A DNA stretch of 64,000 bases from the NCBI GenBank assembly GCA_900548775.1, contig URLM01000001.1, positions 68,736-132,735 of the forward strand, written 5' to 3'. Below the pieces are notes generated by a model that was given only the letters and a program-made list of their open reading frames with translations, did not search any database and was not told where the DNA came from. Source of the stretch: an uncultured Olsenella sp. (lineage in GTDB: Bacteria > Actinomycetota > Coriobacteriia > Coriobacteriales > Atopobiaceae). Made by a program: the position numbers and the translations under genes. This document shows positions 49,262 to 57,704 of the stretch, one piece after another (within the stretch, counting starts at the first letter, position 1; every line of letters starts with the position of its first letter).

Positions 49262-50464
49262 TTAGGCCTCGAGCCAGCGGCTGCGGCCGCGCTCCTCGAG
49301 CTCCTTGAGCATGGCAACCGGGTCCTTGGCCTTCTGCAGGAAGATCATGGCCGCCACGGCATACGGCTTGTAGCTGGCCTCCTTGTAGAGACCGTCGCGG
49401 TGGAGGTCAAAGACCTCGTTGGCAACCTCGCCGTGCTCGCAGGAGACGCCCTCGATGTCTGCCGGCAGCGGGTGCATGTAGATGGTGTCTATGCCGTTCG
49501 CGGTCTTGGCCATGAGCTCGGGCGTGCAGTGCCAGTCCATGTGGGTGGCGTTCTGGGCGAGAAGCTCCTTCTCCAGGGCGTCGATGCCCTCGGAGTCGCC
49601 TGCGGCGTAGAGCTTGGTGCGCTTCTCCATGGCCGCGTAGGGAGCCCAGCTCTTGGGGACCACGATGTCGGCGCCCTCAAAGGCCTCCTCCATGGAGTGG
49701 GCCTGTGTGAAGGTGGCACCGGACTCCTGGGCGTAGACGCCGGCCTGCTTGACCAGCTCGGGCATGAGGTCGTAGCCCTCGGGGTGGGCCAGGGTGACGT
49801 TCATGCCAAAGCGGGTGAGCAGCATGATGAGCGACTGCGGGCAGGAGAGGGGCTTGCCGTAGGAGGGGCTGTAGGCCCAGGTGACGGCGACCTTCTTGCC
49901 CTTGAGGTTCTCAAGACCGCCAAACTCGTTGATGAGGTAGAGCAGGTCGGCCGAGGACTGCGTGGGGTGGTCGGAGTCGGACTGCAGCGAGACGAGCGTG
50001 GGACGGTGGTCCAGGATGCCGTCGCGGTAGGACTGCTCGACGGACTCCGAGACCTCCTTCATGTACGCGTCGCCCTCGCCGATGAACTTGTCGTCGCGGA
50101 TGCCGATGACGTCGGCCATGAAGCTGATCATCGTGGCGGTCTCGCGCACGGTCTCGCCGTGGGCGATCTGCGACTTGGACTCGTCGAGGTCCTGGAGCTG
50201 CAGGCCCAGCATGTTGGTGCCGGAGGCAAACGAGAAGCGCGTGCGCGTGGAGTTGTCGCGGAAGTTGGAGACCGCGAGGCCCGAGTCGAAGATGCGCGTG
50301 GAGATGTTGCGCTCGCGCAGGTTGCGAAGGGCGTCGGCGACCAGGTAGAGGGCGCGGAGCTCGTCGATGGTCTTGTCCCACGTGTGCAGGAAGTCGCTGT
50401 TGTACATCTTGGAGTAGTCGAGCTTCTCGAGCTGGTCGAGGTAGTTCTGGAACGTGGCGTCCAT
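49262..50464 (-). CDS. ygeW: YgeW, knotted carbamoyltransferase
   Basis: A 400-residue member of the aspartate/ornithine carbamoyltransferase superfamily. The carbamoyl-phosphate motif is STRTRFSFASG (about residues 72-82), with LQDLDESKSQIAHGETV, HPTQSSADLLYLI (HPxQ) and MHPLPAD downstream. YgeW proteins do not use ornithine or aspartate. Recent work on gut anaerobes links the gene to purine breakdown, where it could release carbamoyl phosphate from a carbamoylated intermediate for the kinase next door. The start ATG is preceded by GAAAGGGAAACGAGA. Terminator-like hairpins flank the gene. Confidence 0.92.
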   Translation of the reverse strand: MDATFQNYLDQLEKLDYSKMYNSDFLHTWDKTIDELRALYLVADALRNLRERNISTRIFDSGLAVSNFRDNSTRTRFSFASGTNMLGLQLQDLDESKSQIAHGETVRETATMISFMADVIGIRDDKFIGEGDAYMKEVSESVEQSYRDGILDHRPTLVSLQSDSDHPTQSSADLLYLINEFGGLENLKGKKVAVTWAYSPSYGKPLSCPQSLIMLLTRFGMNVTLAHPEGYDLMPELVKQAGVYAQESGATFTQAHSMEEAFEGADIVVPKSWAPYAAMEKRTKLYAAGDSEGIDALEKELLAQNATHMDWHCTPELMAKTANGIDTIYMHPLPADIEGVSCEHGEVANEVFDLHRDGLYKEASYKPYAVAAMIFLQKAKDPVAMLKELEERGRSRWLEA

Positions 50465-50533
50465 TCTCGTTTCCCTTTCTTTGATACGCGTGGCTGGGTC
50501 TTCCCGGTGACCGCTGGGTCTACGTGCAAGGGC

Positions 50534-50562
50534 CCCGGTCGCGACGATCCGCCGCGACCGGG
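50534..50562 (-). terminator. Hairpin between ygeY and ygeW
   Basis: CCCGGTCGCG and CGCGACCGGG form a 10-bp stem with a 9-nt loop about 10 bp after the ygeY stop. No clear U-run follows, so it may be a processing or partial termination site. Confidence 0.6.
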
Positions 50563-50572
50563 ACGCGGTTAA

Positions 50573-51955
50573 CTACTTGATGTCGTTGCCGGTGAGGGTG
50601 GCGCGGAACTCGGTGGCGTCACCGGTGGCCTGGCTGGGGTCGTAGAGGTTCACGGCAGCCACGTAGAGGGCGGCGCAGGTGGAGAGGTCCTGCTTGTAGG
50701 TGACCTCGTTGGGCGCGTGCGCCTGGGACTCGGCGCCAGGGCCAAAGCCCACGCAGGGGATGCCGTAGCGGCCCTGGATGGACACGCAGTTCGTGGAGAA
50801 GGTCCACTTGTCGCACAGAGGCCTGCCCTCACGCTTGTCCATGGACTTCTCGCAGCCGATGCGCTTCTCGCCGAAGAGGGCCTTGTGCGCGTCGACGAGG
50901 GCCTTGACGTGGGGTGCGGACTCCTTGTTGATCCACGTGGGGAAGTATGCCTCGGTCTCGTAGACCTCGCCGGTCCAGCTGGGACGGTCGTACATGTACA
51001 TGGAGACCTTCACGTCGTCGCCGTACTTCTTGACGGCGGGCAGGTTGCGGACCTCCTCGAGGCAGGACTCGTAGGTCTCGCCGGCGGTCATGCGGCGGTC
51101 GATGGAGATGGCGCAGGAGTCAGCCACGGCGCAGCGGGAGGGGCTGGTGTAGAAGATCTGGGAGACGGTGCAGGTGCCGCGGCCCAGGAAGCGGGCGTCC
51201 TCGTAGTGCTCGGGGTTGTACTTGGGGTCGAGCATCTTGACGAGGCCCTTGATGGAGGTGGACTCGTCACAGCCGTTGTTGTTGAGGGCACGGACGTCGG
51301 AGATGATGTCGGCCATCTTGTAGATGGCGTTGTCGCCGCGCTCGGGCGCGGAGCCGTGGCAGGAGACGCCCTTCACGTCGACGCGGATCTCCATGCGGCC
51401 GCGGTGGCCACGGTAGATGCCGCCGTCGGTGGGCTCGGTGGAGATGACGAACTCGGGCTTGATGCCGTCGACGTTGTAGATGTACTGCCAGCACATGCCG
51501 TCGCAGTCCTCTTCCTGGACGGTGCCCACGACCATGATCTTGTAGCCCTCGGGGATGAGGTCCATGTCCTTCATCATCTTGGCCGCGTAGGTGGCGGAGG
51601 CAACGCCGCCCTCCTGGTCGGAGCCGCCACGGCCACCGATGAGCTGGTCGTCCTCGAAGCCCTCGTACGGGTCGAAGTCCCAGTTGTCGCGGTTGCCGAT
51701 GCCCACGGTGTCGATGTGGCCGTCGATGGCGATGATCTTGTCGCCCGTGCCCATGAAGCCCATCACGTTGCCGAGGCCGTCGACCTTGACCTCGTCAAAG
51801 CCGAGCTTCTCCATCTCGGCCTTGATGCAGGCCACAACGTCGCCCTCCTCGCAGGACTCGCTGGGGTGGGAGATCATGGCGCGCAGGAACGCGGTCATGT
51901 CCGCGTTGTAGGCCTTCGCGGCTTCCTTGATCTTGTCGTAGTCGAGTTCCTTCAT
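50573..51955 (-). CDS. ygeY: YgeY, selenium metabolism-linked M20 hydrolase
   Basis: A zinc peptidase/deacylase-like protein of 460 residues (M20 family, YgeY group). Metal-binding motifs are [59 protein letters not shown] and the C-terminal [15 protein letters not shown]. The substrate is not established; in this cluster it probably hydrolyses an amide of a purine-derived intermediate, possibly yielding diaminopropionate. The ATG follows GAGGAGGACCCA. The upstream palindrome AACCAAAC/GTTTGGTT resembles one upstream of the ammonia-lyase gene at 62611. Confidence 0.92.
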   Translation of the reverse strand: MKELDYDKIKEAAKAYNADMTAFLRAMISHPSESCEEGDVVACIKAEMEKLGFDEVKVDGLGNVMGFMGTGDKIIAIDGHIDTVGIGNRDNWDFDPYEGFEDDQLIGGRGGSDQEGGVASATYAAKMMKDMDLIPEGYKIMVVGTVQEEDCDGMCWQYIYNVDGIKPEFVISTEPTDGGIYRGHRGRMEIRVDVKGVSCHGSAPERGDNAIYKMADIISDVRALNNNGCDESTSIKGLVKMLDPKYNPEHYEDARFLGRGTCTVSQIFYTSPSRCAVADSCAISIDRRMTAGETYESCLEEVRNLPAVKKYGDDVKVSMYMYDRPSWTGEVYETEAYFPTWINKESAPHVKALVDAHKALFGEKRIGCEKSMDKREGRPLCDKWTFSTNCVSIQGRYGIPCVGFGPGAESQAHAPNEVTYKQDLSTCAALYVAAVNLYDPSQATGDATEFRATLTGNDIK

Positions 51956-52024
51956 TGGGTCCTCCTCGCATCGAGCAACGTTCTTAGCAGCCTGGTACGT
52001 CCGAGCGTAAACAATATGTCTGCT

Positions 52025-52045
52025 AACCAAACTTTTTGTTTGGTT
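52025..52045 (-). promoter_or_regulatory. Operator-like palindrome upstream of ygeY
   Basis: AACCAAAC and GTTTGGTT flank TTTTT, followed by AATTA about 5 bp beyond the palindrome on the plus strand. The core AACTTTTTGTT and the nearby AATTA recur before the ammonia-lyase gene (63901-63915), suggesting a shared regulator. The rest of 51956-52351 holds the double hairpin and the GH3 terminator, and no gene. Confidence 0.5.
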
Positions 52046-52200
52046 GACCTAATTAAAGCACGTGCGAGAGGGAATTCAAGGGGCTTTGCCAAACTGCCCA
52101 CTTTTCTCGCAGACGGTCTTTTTGGCGCGGTGGACGGTGGGCGACGGCGGGGCCCGCAGGCCGGGCTCCCCCTACGCGGCCATCGGGGCGGGTTGGAATC

Positions 52201-52269
52201 CGCTACACATTCGGAGACGATTGTGTGACCCGCGCAGGATGTCACACGTTCGGGCAACGAACGTGTGAC
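52201..52269. repeat. Double hairpin element, copy 2
   Basis: Hairpin 52201-52229 (CTACACATTCG/CGATTGTGTGAC around GAGA, imperfect) and hairpin 52241-52269 (GTCACACGTTCG/CGAACGTGTGAC around GGCAA, perfect). It aligns with the reverse complement of the element at 44309-44378. Confidence 0.8.
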
Positions 52270-52297
52270 GGCAAGACGACGCACCAGCCACGCAAAG

Positions 52298-52326
52298 GGC
52301 CCCGGCGACGAAATGTCGCCGGGGCC
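52298..52326 (-). terminator. Terminator after GH3 gene, with array-like stem-loop
   Basis: GGCCCCGGCGAC and GTCGCCGGGGCC form a perfect 12-bp stem around GAAAT; CTTTGCG follows on the minus strand. The core CGGCGNCGAAATGNCGCCG is the same stem-loop as in the 61-bp arrays. Confidence 0.75.
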
Positions 52327-52351
52327 AAGTGCTACGTTCTTCTCAGAAGAG

Positions 52352-55159
52352 CTACTGCTGCTGCGCGCGCCAGCGCTTCATCTTCATGTGGCGACGCACG
52401 AAGTACGTGGCGAGCAGTGCGATGGCCGCCGCAAGCACAACCTCGACCGCGGTCACGAGCGGGCTCTGCCCGTAGATTCCAACGGACGACACGCTAGAGG
52501 CGTTCGCCTCGGTGTAGAGGATGTTGTGGCAGGCGTTGCGCAGCGCCTGGTGTCCGGCAGCAGTGCTCAGCGTGTCGCCCGTGAGCGCCTTGTCCTGCAG
52601 GAACGAGAGGTACAGGTCGTTACCCGCCCGCAGACCGCGATTGATGTTCGAGGTATCGGCGGAGAGCACGCAGTCCGTCACCACGGACCCACGGAAGCCC
52701 CACTCGTTCCTCAGCACCTGGGTGAGCAGCGCATGGCTCTCGGCGGTGGGGGTGGTGCCCAGGCGGTTGTACGAGCTCATCATAGCCGTGGCTCCGCCCT
52801 CCTTCACCGCAATCTCGAACGGACGCAGGTACACCTCGCGCATGGACTGCTCGTTTGCCCAGGTCACGAGGCCGCCGGCGTCACCACGGTGCGTCTCCTG
52901 GTCATTCAGGGCAAAGTGCTTGAGGTAGCAGTACACGCCCTGGGACTGGATCCCGCGAACCTCCGCGGCAACGATCTCGCCGGTGAGAAGCCCATCCTCG
53001 CTCACATACTCGTAGTTGCGGCCGCCAAAGGCCGAGCGGTGCGTGTCGGCGCCGGGGGCGTACAGGCCGCCGACCTTGAGCGCCGTCGCTTCCTGGGCAA
53101 AGAGCTCTCCCACGCGCTCGGCAAGCTCCTTGTTCCAGGTGTAGCCAAGCACGCTCTGGCCCGTGAGCTGTGTGCCGTTGTAGTGCGCCATGATGTTGTT
53201 CACGCCGTTGGGGCCATCGCACTCCACCACTGCGGGCTTGCCGACGCTCTTTGCCGAGAAGGTCATCCAGCCTCCGTTGGAGACGAGCATCTTCTGCTCG
53301 CCAAGCGTCATCTGGTCGAGGAGCTTGTCCCACTGGGGGTCGTCGTAATCCAGGCCAGCCATGTCCGCCAACGTAAGCCCGTTCCTGGCTCCGTAGGTCA
53401 CGTCCGCAACGTCGGGGTTGTCGAGCGCCGCCGGGTTCTCCAAGGCATCCTTGACCTCGGCAGAGGCTTCCTTCTCTGCGGGCGCCATCGCGGGGAAGGT
53501 GCCAGCCCAGTCCGCGCGCGAGAGGTACGTGACCCCGTCACCCGTGCTCACGTCGTCGAACTGGTTGGTTGCCGCCACGTCATCCGTGGAGCGGGCGCCG
53601 TCGTGGGCATCGTTGTAGATGTAGTCTCGGTCGATGGTCACCGTGCGGGTGTCCACCACGTCATGGGAGTTCTTGCGCAGGCTCACCTGGTAGTCGCCCG
53701 CCTCGAACACGTAGGCACCGCCCTCTGCCTTGACGCCGGTGTAGTCGTAGCTGGCCATGTCCTCGTGCGTCCAGCTGATCTTGAGCGTCTGGGTCTCGCC
53801 CGGCTCGAGCAGCTTGGTCTTGTCGAAGCCTGCAAGGACAACGGCGCTCTTCTCGATGCCGCCCTTGGTGTAAGGGGCGCTGTAGTAGGCCTCGACCACG
53901 TCCTTGCCAGCCACGTCGCCGGTATTGGTCACGTCGACGGTCATGGTGATCGTGGTGCCGTCATCCGTGAGTTTGGCGATCTTCTCGTCAAAGGTGGTGT
54001 ACGAGAGGCCGTAGCCAAACGGGTACTGGACCGTGGAGTCGTAGTCTATGAAGCCATCGGCCGCCGCGGTCTCGTAGTAGCGGTAGCCCACGTAGATGCC
54101 CTCGGCGTAGTCCACAAAGTGGACGTTCTCGGTGCCGGAGGTCGCGTCTCCCGTGCCTGCGAACATGGCCTGGTTGGTGTGCTGGACGTTGGTGTAGTCG
54201 TGCGCGCCAAAGTTGTAGTAGCTCGGTGCGCTCTCCATGGCGTACGGGAAGGTGTCGACGGTGCGACCGCTGGGGTTCACGGCACCGGTGAGCACCTTGC
54301 CAATGGCCTCGCAGCCGGTGGAGCCGGGCGTCCCCACCCACAGGGCGGCGTCAACCGCCGGATCGTCAACAAAGCCGAGCTCCATGGCGTTGGGGCTGTT
54401 GAGCACCACGACCACGCGGTCGAAGTTGACCTCGACCATGGCGAGGAGGTCCTCCTCGTTGGGCGTGAGTTCCAGGTAGCTGCGGCCCGCCTCGGAGCCC
54501 TCGTAGCCCGCCATGTCCGTGGGCAGGTCGAAGCCCTCGCCGCCCTTGCGGGTGAGAACCACGATGGCCGTGTCGGAGTACGCCTTGGCGTCGTCGATGA
54601 CGTCCTGCGCGTAGCTGGACTGCGGCAGCTCGTAGAGGTTCCAGTCCGTACCCACGAGTCCCATGTCCTTGGCCGAGGTGGCATTCTTCTCGTAGAACTG
54701 CTCGAGGTTGGGGTTCACCGAGAGGCCTGCGTCTTCAAGCCCCTGGTAGAACGTCACGTTCTTGCTGGTGTCACCAGAGCCGGAACCCGTTCCGCCGTAG
54801 CTGAAGTTGTTGCCGACCGTGGAGCCAAAGACGTTCACCTTGGACGCGCCGGAGAGCGGAAGCGCGTTGCCCTCGTTCTTGAGCAGCGTGATTCCCTCGG
54901 CCTCGACCTCCTCGGTAACGTCGCGCGTGGCCTGGCTTGCCTGCTGTACCTCCGCCGACTCTATGTCTGGCCTGGTGGTGAACGTGGTCACCAGGTCAAA
55001 GTACGGCGAGACCACAACCCCCACGGCAAGCGTCACCGCAACCACCAGCACCGAGACGATGCACATGATCACGAAGAGCGCCTTCTTTGGTCGCTTCACG
55101 GGCTTTGCCTGCTTGGCAGGTTTCGCCTGTTTGGCCTGCTCGTCCTTCTCTTCTGCCAT
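52352..55159 (-). CDS. Glycoside hydrolase family 3, membrane-anchored at both ends
   Basis: A 935-residue beta-glucosidase-type enzyme with reversed domain order. A Lys/Ala-rich cytoplasmic tail (KQAKPAKQAKPVKRPKK) and a membrane segment at about 27-50 come first. The sandwich domain follows (VEAEGITLLKNEGNALPL), then the segment YPFGYGLSYTTF and the FnIII-like VTNTGDVAGKDVVEAYY. The barrel is last, with YLKHFALNDQETHRGDAGG and the nucleophile motif GSVVTDCVLSAD. A second membrane segment ends the protein (VVLAAAIALLATYFVRRHMKMK). The ATG follows GGAAGGGGAGAG. It is divergent from a LytTR two-component system, which may control it. Confidence 0.92.
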   Translation of the reverse strand: MAEEKDEQAKQAKPAKQAKPVKRPKKALFVIMCIVSVLVVAVTLAVGVVVSPYFDLVTTFTTRPDIESAEVQQASQATRDVTEEVEAEGITLLKNEGNALPLSGASKVNVFGSTVGNNFSYGGTGSGSGDTSKNVTFYQGLEDAGLSVNPNLEQFYEKNATSAKDMGLVGTDWNLYELPQSSYAQDVIDDAKAYSDTAIVVLTRKGGEGFDLPTDMAGYEGSEAGRSYLELTPNEEDLLAMVEVNFDRVVVVLNSPNAMELGFVDDPAVDAALWVGTPGSTGCEAIGKVLTGAVNPSGRTVDTFPYAMESAPSYYNFGAHDYTNVQHTNQAMFAGTGDATSGTENVHFVDYAEGIYVGYRYYETAAADGFIDYDSTVQYPFGYGLSYTTFDEKIAKLTDDGTTITMTVDVTNTGDVAGKDVVEAYYSAPYTKGGIEKSAVVLAGFDKTKLLEPGETQTLKISWTHEDMASYDYTGVKAEGGAYVFEAGDYQVSLRKNSHDVVDTRTVTIDRDYIYNDAHDGARSTDDVAATNQFDDVSTGDGVTYLSRADWAGTFPAMAPAEKEASAEVKDALENPAALDNPDVADVTYGARNGLTLADMAGLDYDDPQWDKLLDQMTLGEQKMLVSNGGWMTFSAKSVGKPAVVECDGPNGVNNIMAHYNGTQLTGQSVLGYTWNKELAERVGELFAQEATALKVGGLYAPGADTHRSAFGGRNYEYVSEDGLLTGEIVAAEVRGIQSQGVYCYLKHFALNDQETHRGDAGGLVTWANEQSMREVYLRPFEIAVKEGGATAMMSSYNRLGTTPTAESHALLTQVLRNEWGFRGSVVTDCVLSADTSNINRGLRAGNDLYLSFLQDKALTGDTLSTAAGHQALRNACHNILYTEANASSVSSVGIYGQSPLVTAVEVVLAAAIALLATYFVRRHMKMKRWRAQQQ

Positions 55160-55294
55160 CTCTCCCCTTCCCTCTGTGTCTTGACCGCCCCACCGCAGGG
55201 CGTCTTCAGATGCCCATATGGTGGCCAAGGCCTCCTCGGCGAGGTGGGTGCTGTCATAATCGGGTGATGGCCAAGACTTAGTTGGGAGGCGAGC

Positions 55295-56011
55295 ATGGCG
55301 TATAGGATCCTGATTGTTGAGGACTCCTCTGCCGAGGCGGACGTCCTTCGCGGACACCTCAGCCGCTACGCCGCTGAGAAGGGCCTCTCGTTTGCCGTCA
55401 CCGTGCTGCCCTCGGCAATAGAGTTCGTGAACGGCAACCACCCGGCGGACCTCATCTTCATGGACATCGACCTTCCTGGCATCAACGGCATGGAGGCGGC
55501 CCAGATGCTGCGAGGCTACGACGAGCAGACCCCGCTCGTCTTTGTGACCAACCTGGCCCAGTACGCCATCAAGGGATACCAGGTGGACGCCCTCGACTTC
55601 ATGGTGAAGCCGGTTGCCTACGACGACTTCTCCCTGCGCATGGACCGCGCGATGCGCATGGTCAAGCGCACCTCCGAGGGTACGGTCGCCATACCCACGG
55701 CAGACGGCATGCGCGTTGTGCGCCTGGCAGACGTCCTCTACGTGGACATCGTCAAGCACGACCTGCACTACCACGTCGTGGGAGAGGGCGAGCCCCTGCG
55801 GGTGCGCGGCACCATCACGCAAGTTGCAAAGGACCTTGACGAGAAGGGCTTTCTCAAGATCGCCGCGAGCTGCGTGATCAACATGGCGCAGGTAGAGCGC
55901 ATACGGCAGACCTCCGTGGTGATGTCCGACGGGACGGAGCTCTTCTACAGCAGGTCGCAGAGAAAGACGGCGCTCGAGCGCCTGGCGGCCTACGTGGGAC
56001 GGAGCGCGTGA
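55295..56011 (+). CDS. LytTR-family response regulator
   Basis: A 238-residue AgrA/LytR-type regulator. The receiver domain covers residues 1-120, with phospho-acceptor Asp57 in LIFMDIDLPGING and conserved Thr/Lys in VFVTN and VKPVAYDD. The LytTR DNA-binding domain covers about 130-235 (RVVRLADVLYVDIVKHDLHYHVVG...FLKIAASCVINMAQVERI). The ATG follows GGGAGGCGAGC. Its stop overlaps the kinase start (TGATG). It is divergent from the GH3 gene across 135 bp, making that gene and its own operon likely targets. Confidence 0.92.
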   Translation: MAYRILIVEDSSAEADVLRGHLSRYAAEKGLSFAVTVLPSAIEFVNGNHPADLIFMDIDLPGINGMEAAQMLRGYDEQTPLVFVTNLAQYAIKGYQVDALDFMVKPVAYDDFSLRMDRAMRMVKRTSEGTVAIPTADGMRVVRLADVLYVDIVKHDLHYHVVGEGEPLRVRGTITQVAKDLDEKGFLKIAASCVINMAQVERIRQTSVVMSDGTELFYSRSQRKTALERLAAYVGRSA

Positions 56012-57342
56012 TGGAGCAGACGTTGCCCGCAGTGCTGAGCATGGCTGGCCTGCTCGTGCGCGTTGCCATGGGGATTGCTCTCTTCGCGGGGGCACTGACC
56101 CCACGTGAGCACTTCGCGCGGCGCATGTTGACCGTCGTGGTCCTGCTGGGAGCCTCGATCGCATTGATCTTCTCCGCTGGAATCGTGTTCCCCGCCCTCA
56201 CGCGCTCGCAGACGTATGCCGTTGAGCTGGTGCTCTTCTCGACCTTGCTTGTCGGCTGCTCCGTGGCGGTGACCCATCTCTTTGACGCCTCCATATGGAC
56301 GGCGCTCTTCTGCTGCTCCGCAGGGTACGCGATGCAGAACCTCGCCTCTGGCTTGGGGGAATTCATCTGGCTGCTTGTTGCGGGAACCGGTACGGAAGCG
56401 GCGCTTGGCCGCGAGGCTCCCCTGAGCACCTTTGCCCTGTGTACGTGGCTGGTCACGCTGGCGACCTACGCCGTTGCCTATCCGCTGATCACGCGCAGGC
56501 TGAGCAAGCGCGGCCTGGAGCAGGTGAGCGACCGGTCGATGATCGTGATGATGGCCGTGGTCATGCTCATGGTCATAGGGTTTGACCTGGTGATCAAGAG
56601 CCTCTGCGAGATGGGCATCCCCGTGCGCCTGGCGCTCATGCTGCGCTGCGTACATGGCTTTATCTGCGTCTTTAGCGTGTGGATGGAGTACGAGCTGCTG
56701 GTAAACCGCAAGCTAGCCTCCGAGCGAGACACCACCGAGCGCCTTCTCGCCGAGCGCGAGCGACAGTACGAGCAGAGCCGCGAGAGCATCGAGGCCATCA
56801 ACATCAAGTGCCACGACCTGCGCCACCAGATACGCTCGCTGGCCAGTGGCAGCTCGGCGATCGATCCCGCCGCGCTGGCGGACGTCGCGCGGGAGGTCGA
56901 CGTGTACGATGCCGCGGTTCGCACGGGAAACGAGGCGCTCGACACCATCCTCACCGAGAAGAGCCTGGTCTGCCAGCGCGAGGGAATCACCCTCACCTGC
57001 GTGGCGGATGGGGCGGCGCTCGGCTTCATGGCGCCCGCCGACATCTACGCGCTGTTTGGGAACGCGTTGGACAACGCCATCGAGGCGGTGCGCGGAGCAA
57101 AGCGGCGATCCATCTCCCTTGTGGTGCGCCGCGCGATGGGCGTTGTCTCCGTGAGCGTGGAGAACTACTACGCTCCCGACGCACAGCCGAGCTTTGAGGA
57201 CGGCCTTCCGCAGACGACCAAGGCCGACAAGGCCAACCACGGCTTTGGCATGCGTTCGATGCGCGCGATTGCGGAGCGCTATGGAGGGACGCTCGTTGCC
57301 CGGGCCGAGGACGGGGTCTTCCACCTCGACATCATGCTGTAG
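56011..57342 (+). CDS. GHKL sensor kinase, AgrC-like
   Basis: A 443-residue membrane kinase and partner of the LytTR regulator just upstream. Six hydrophobic segments fill residues 1-215. A coiled linker (LLAERERQYEQSRESIE) and the phospho-accepting His in INIKCHDLRHQIRSLAS follow. The GHKL ATPase shows GNALDNAIEAV (N-box) and NHGFGMRSMRAIAERYGGTL (G-box). The layout matches kinases sensing peptides or unknown extracellular cues. I start at the ATG at 56011 rather than the GTG just before it. Confidence 0.88.
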   Translation: MEQTLPAVLSMAGLLVRVAMGIALFAGALTPREHFARRMLTVVVLLGASIALIFSAGIVFPALTRSQTYAVELVLFSTLLVGCSVAVTHLFDASIWTALFCCSAGYAMQNLASGLGEFIWLLVAGTGTEAALGREAPLSTFALCTWLVTLATYAVAYPLITRRLSKRGLEQVSDRSMIVMMAVVMLMVIGFDLVIKSLCEMGIPVRLALMLRCVHGFICVFSVWMEYELLVNRKLASERDTTERLLAERERQYEQSRESIEAINIKCHDLRHQIRSLASGSSAIDPAALADVAREVDVYDAAVRTGNEALDTILTEKSLVCQREGITLTCVADGAALGFMAPADIYALFGNALDNAIEAVRGAKRRSISLVVRRAMGVVSVSVENYYAPDAQPSFEDGLPQTTKADKANHGFGMRSMRAIAERYGGTLVARAEDGVFHLDIML

Positions 57343-57344
57343 GC

Positions 57345-57703
57345 AGGGCGCTTTTCCGGTTGACAGACGCCAGAGAGCTCACTTTGTACGCGCTAGCTGC
57401 GACAACGGGCCTTCCGGCGAGTATTTGACGCCGATAGGCGCGTCTCGTACGGAATCCCGTCCAAAGTCTCGCCTCCGGCGCCGTTTTCTCGCCGGAAGGC
57501 GCGTTCCCGCAGGCGCGGGGGTACGGGACCTCCCCTCCGGCGTCATTTCGACGCCGGAGGGGCCTTCTCGTACGTAAATCCGTCCAAAGCCCCGCCTCCG
57601 GCGCCCGAATGACGCCAGGGCCAACGTTCCAGCGGCCTTCTCGCCAAAAGAGTGCCCCGGCGCCAACCTGACGCCGGGGCAAACGTTCTCGCTGGGGCAC
57701 TCC
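57345..57703. repeat. 61-bp-period hairpin array C
   Basis: Six units begin near 57345, 57406, 57467, 57529, 57590 and 57649. Stems such as CCTCCGGCGTC/GACGCCGGAGG recur. The linker TCGTACGGAATCCCGTCC is the reverse complement of the linker in arrays A and B, so the array is inverted relative to them. It fills the gap between two convergent genes; nothing else is seen there. Confidence 0.87.
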
Positions 57704-57704
57704 C

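Noticed and set aside
52265..55267. Very long open frame antisense to the GH3 gene
   Set aside because: High GC leaves antisense frames open. The sense frame shows family motifs and a ribosome site; the antisense product has Val/His-rich low-complexity composition and no known motif.
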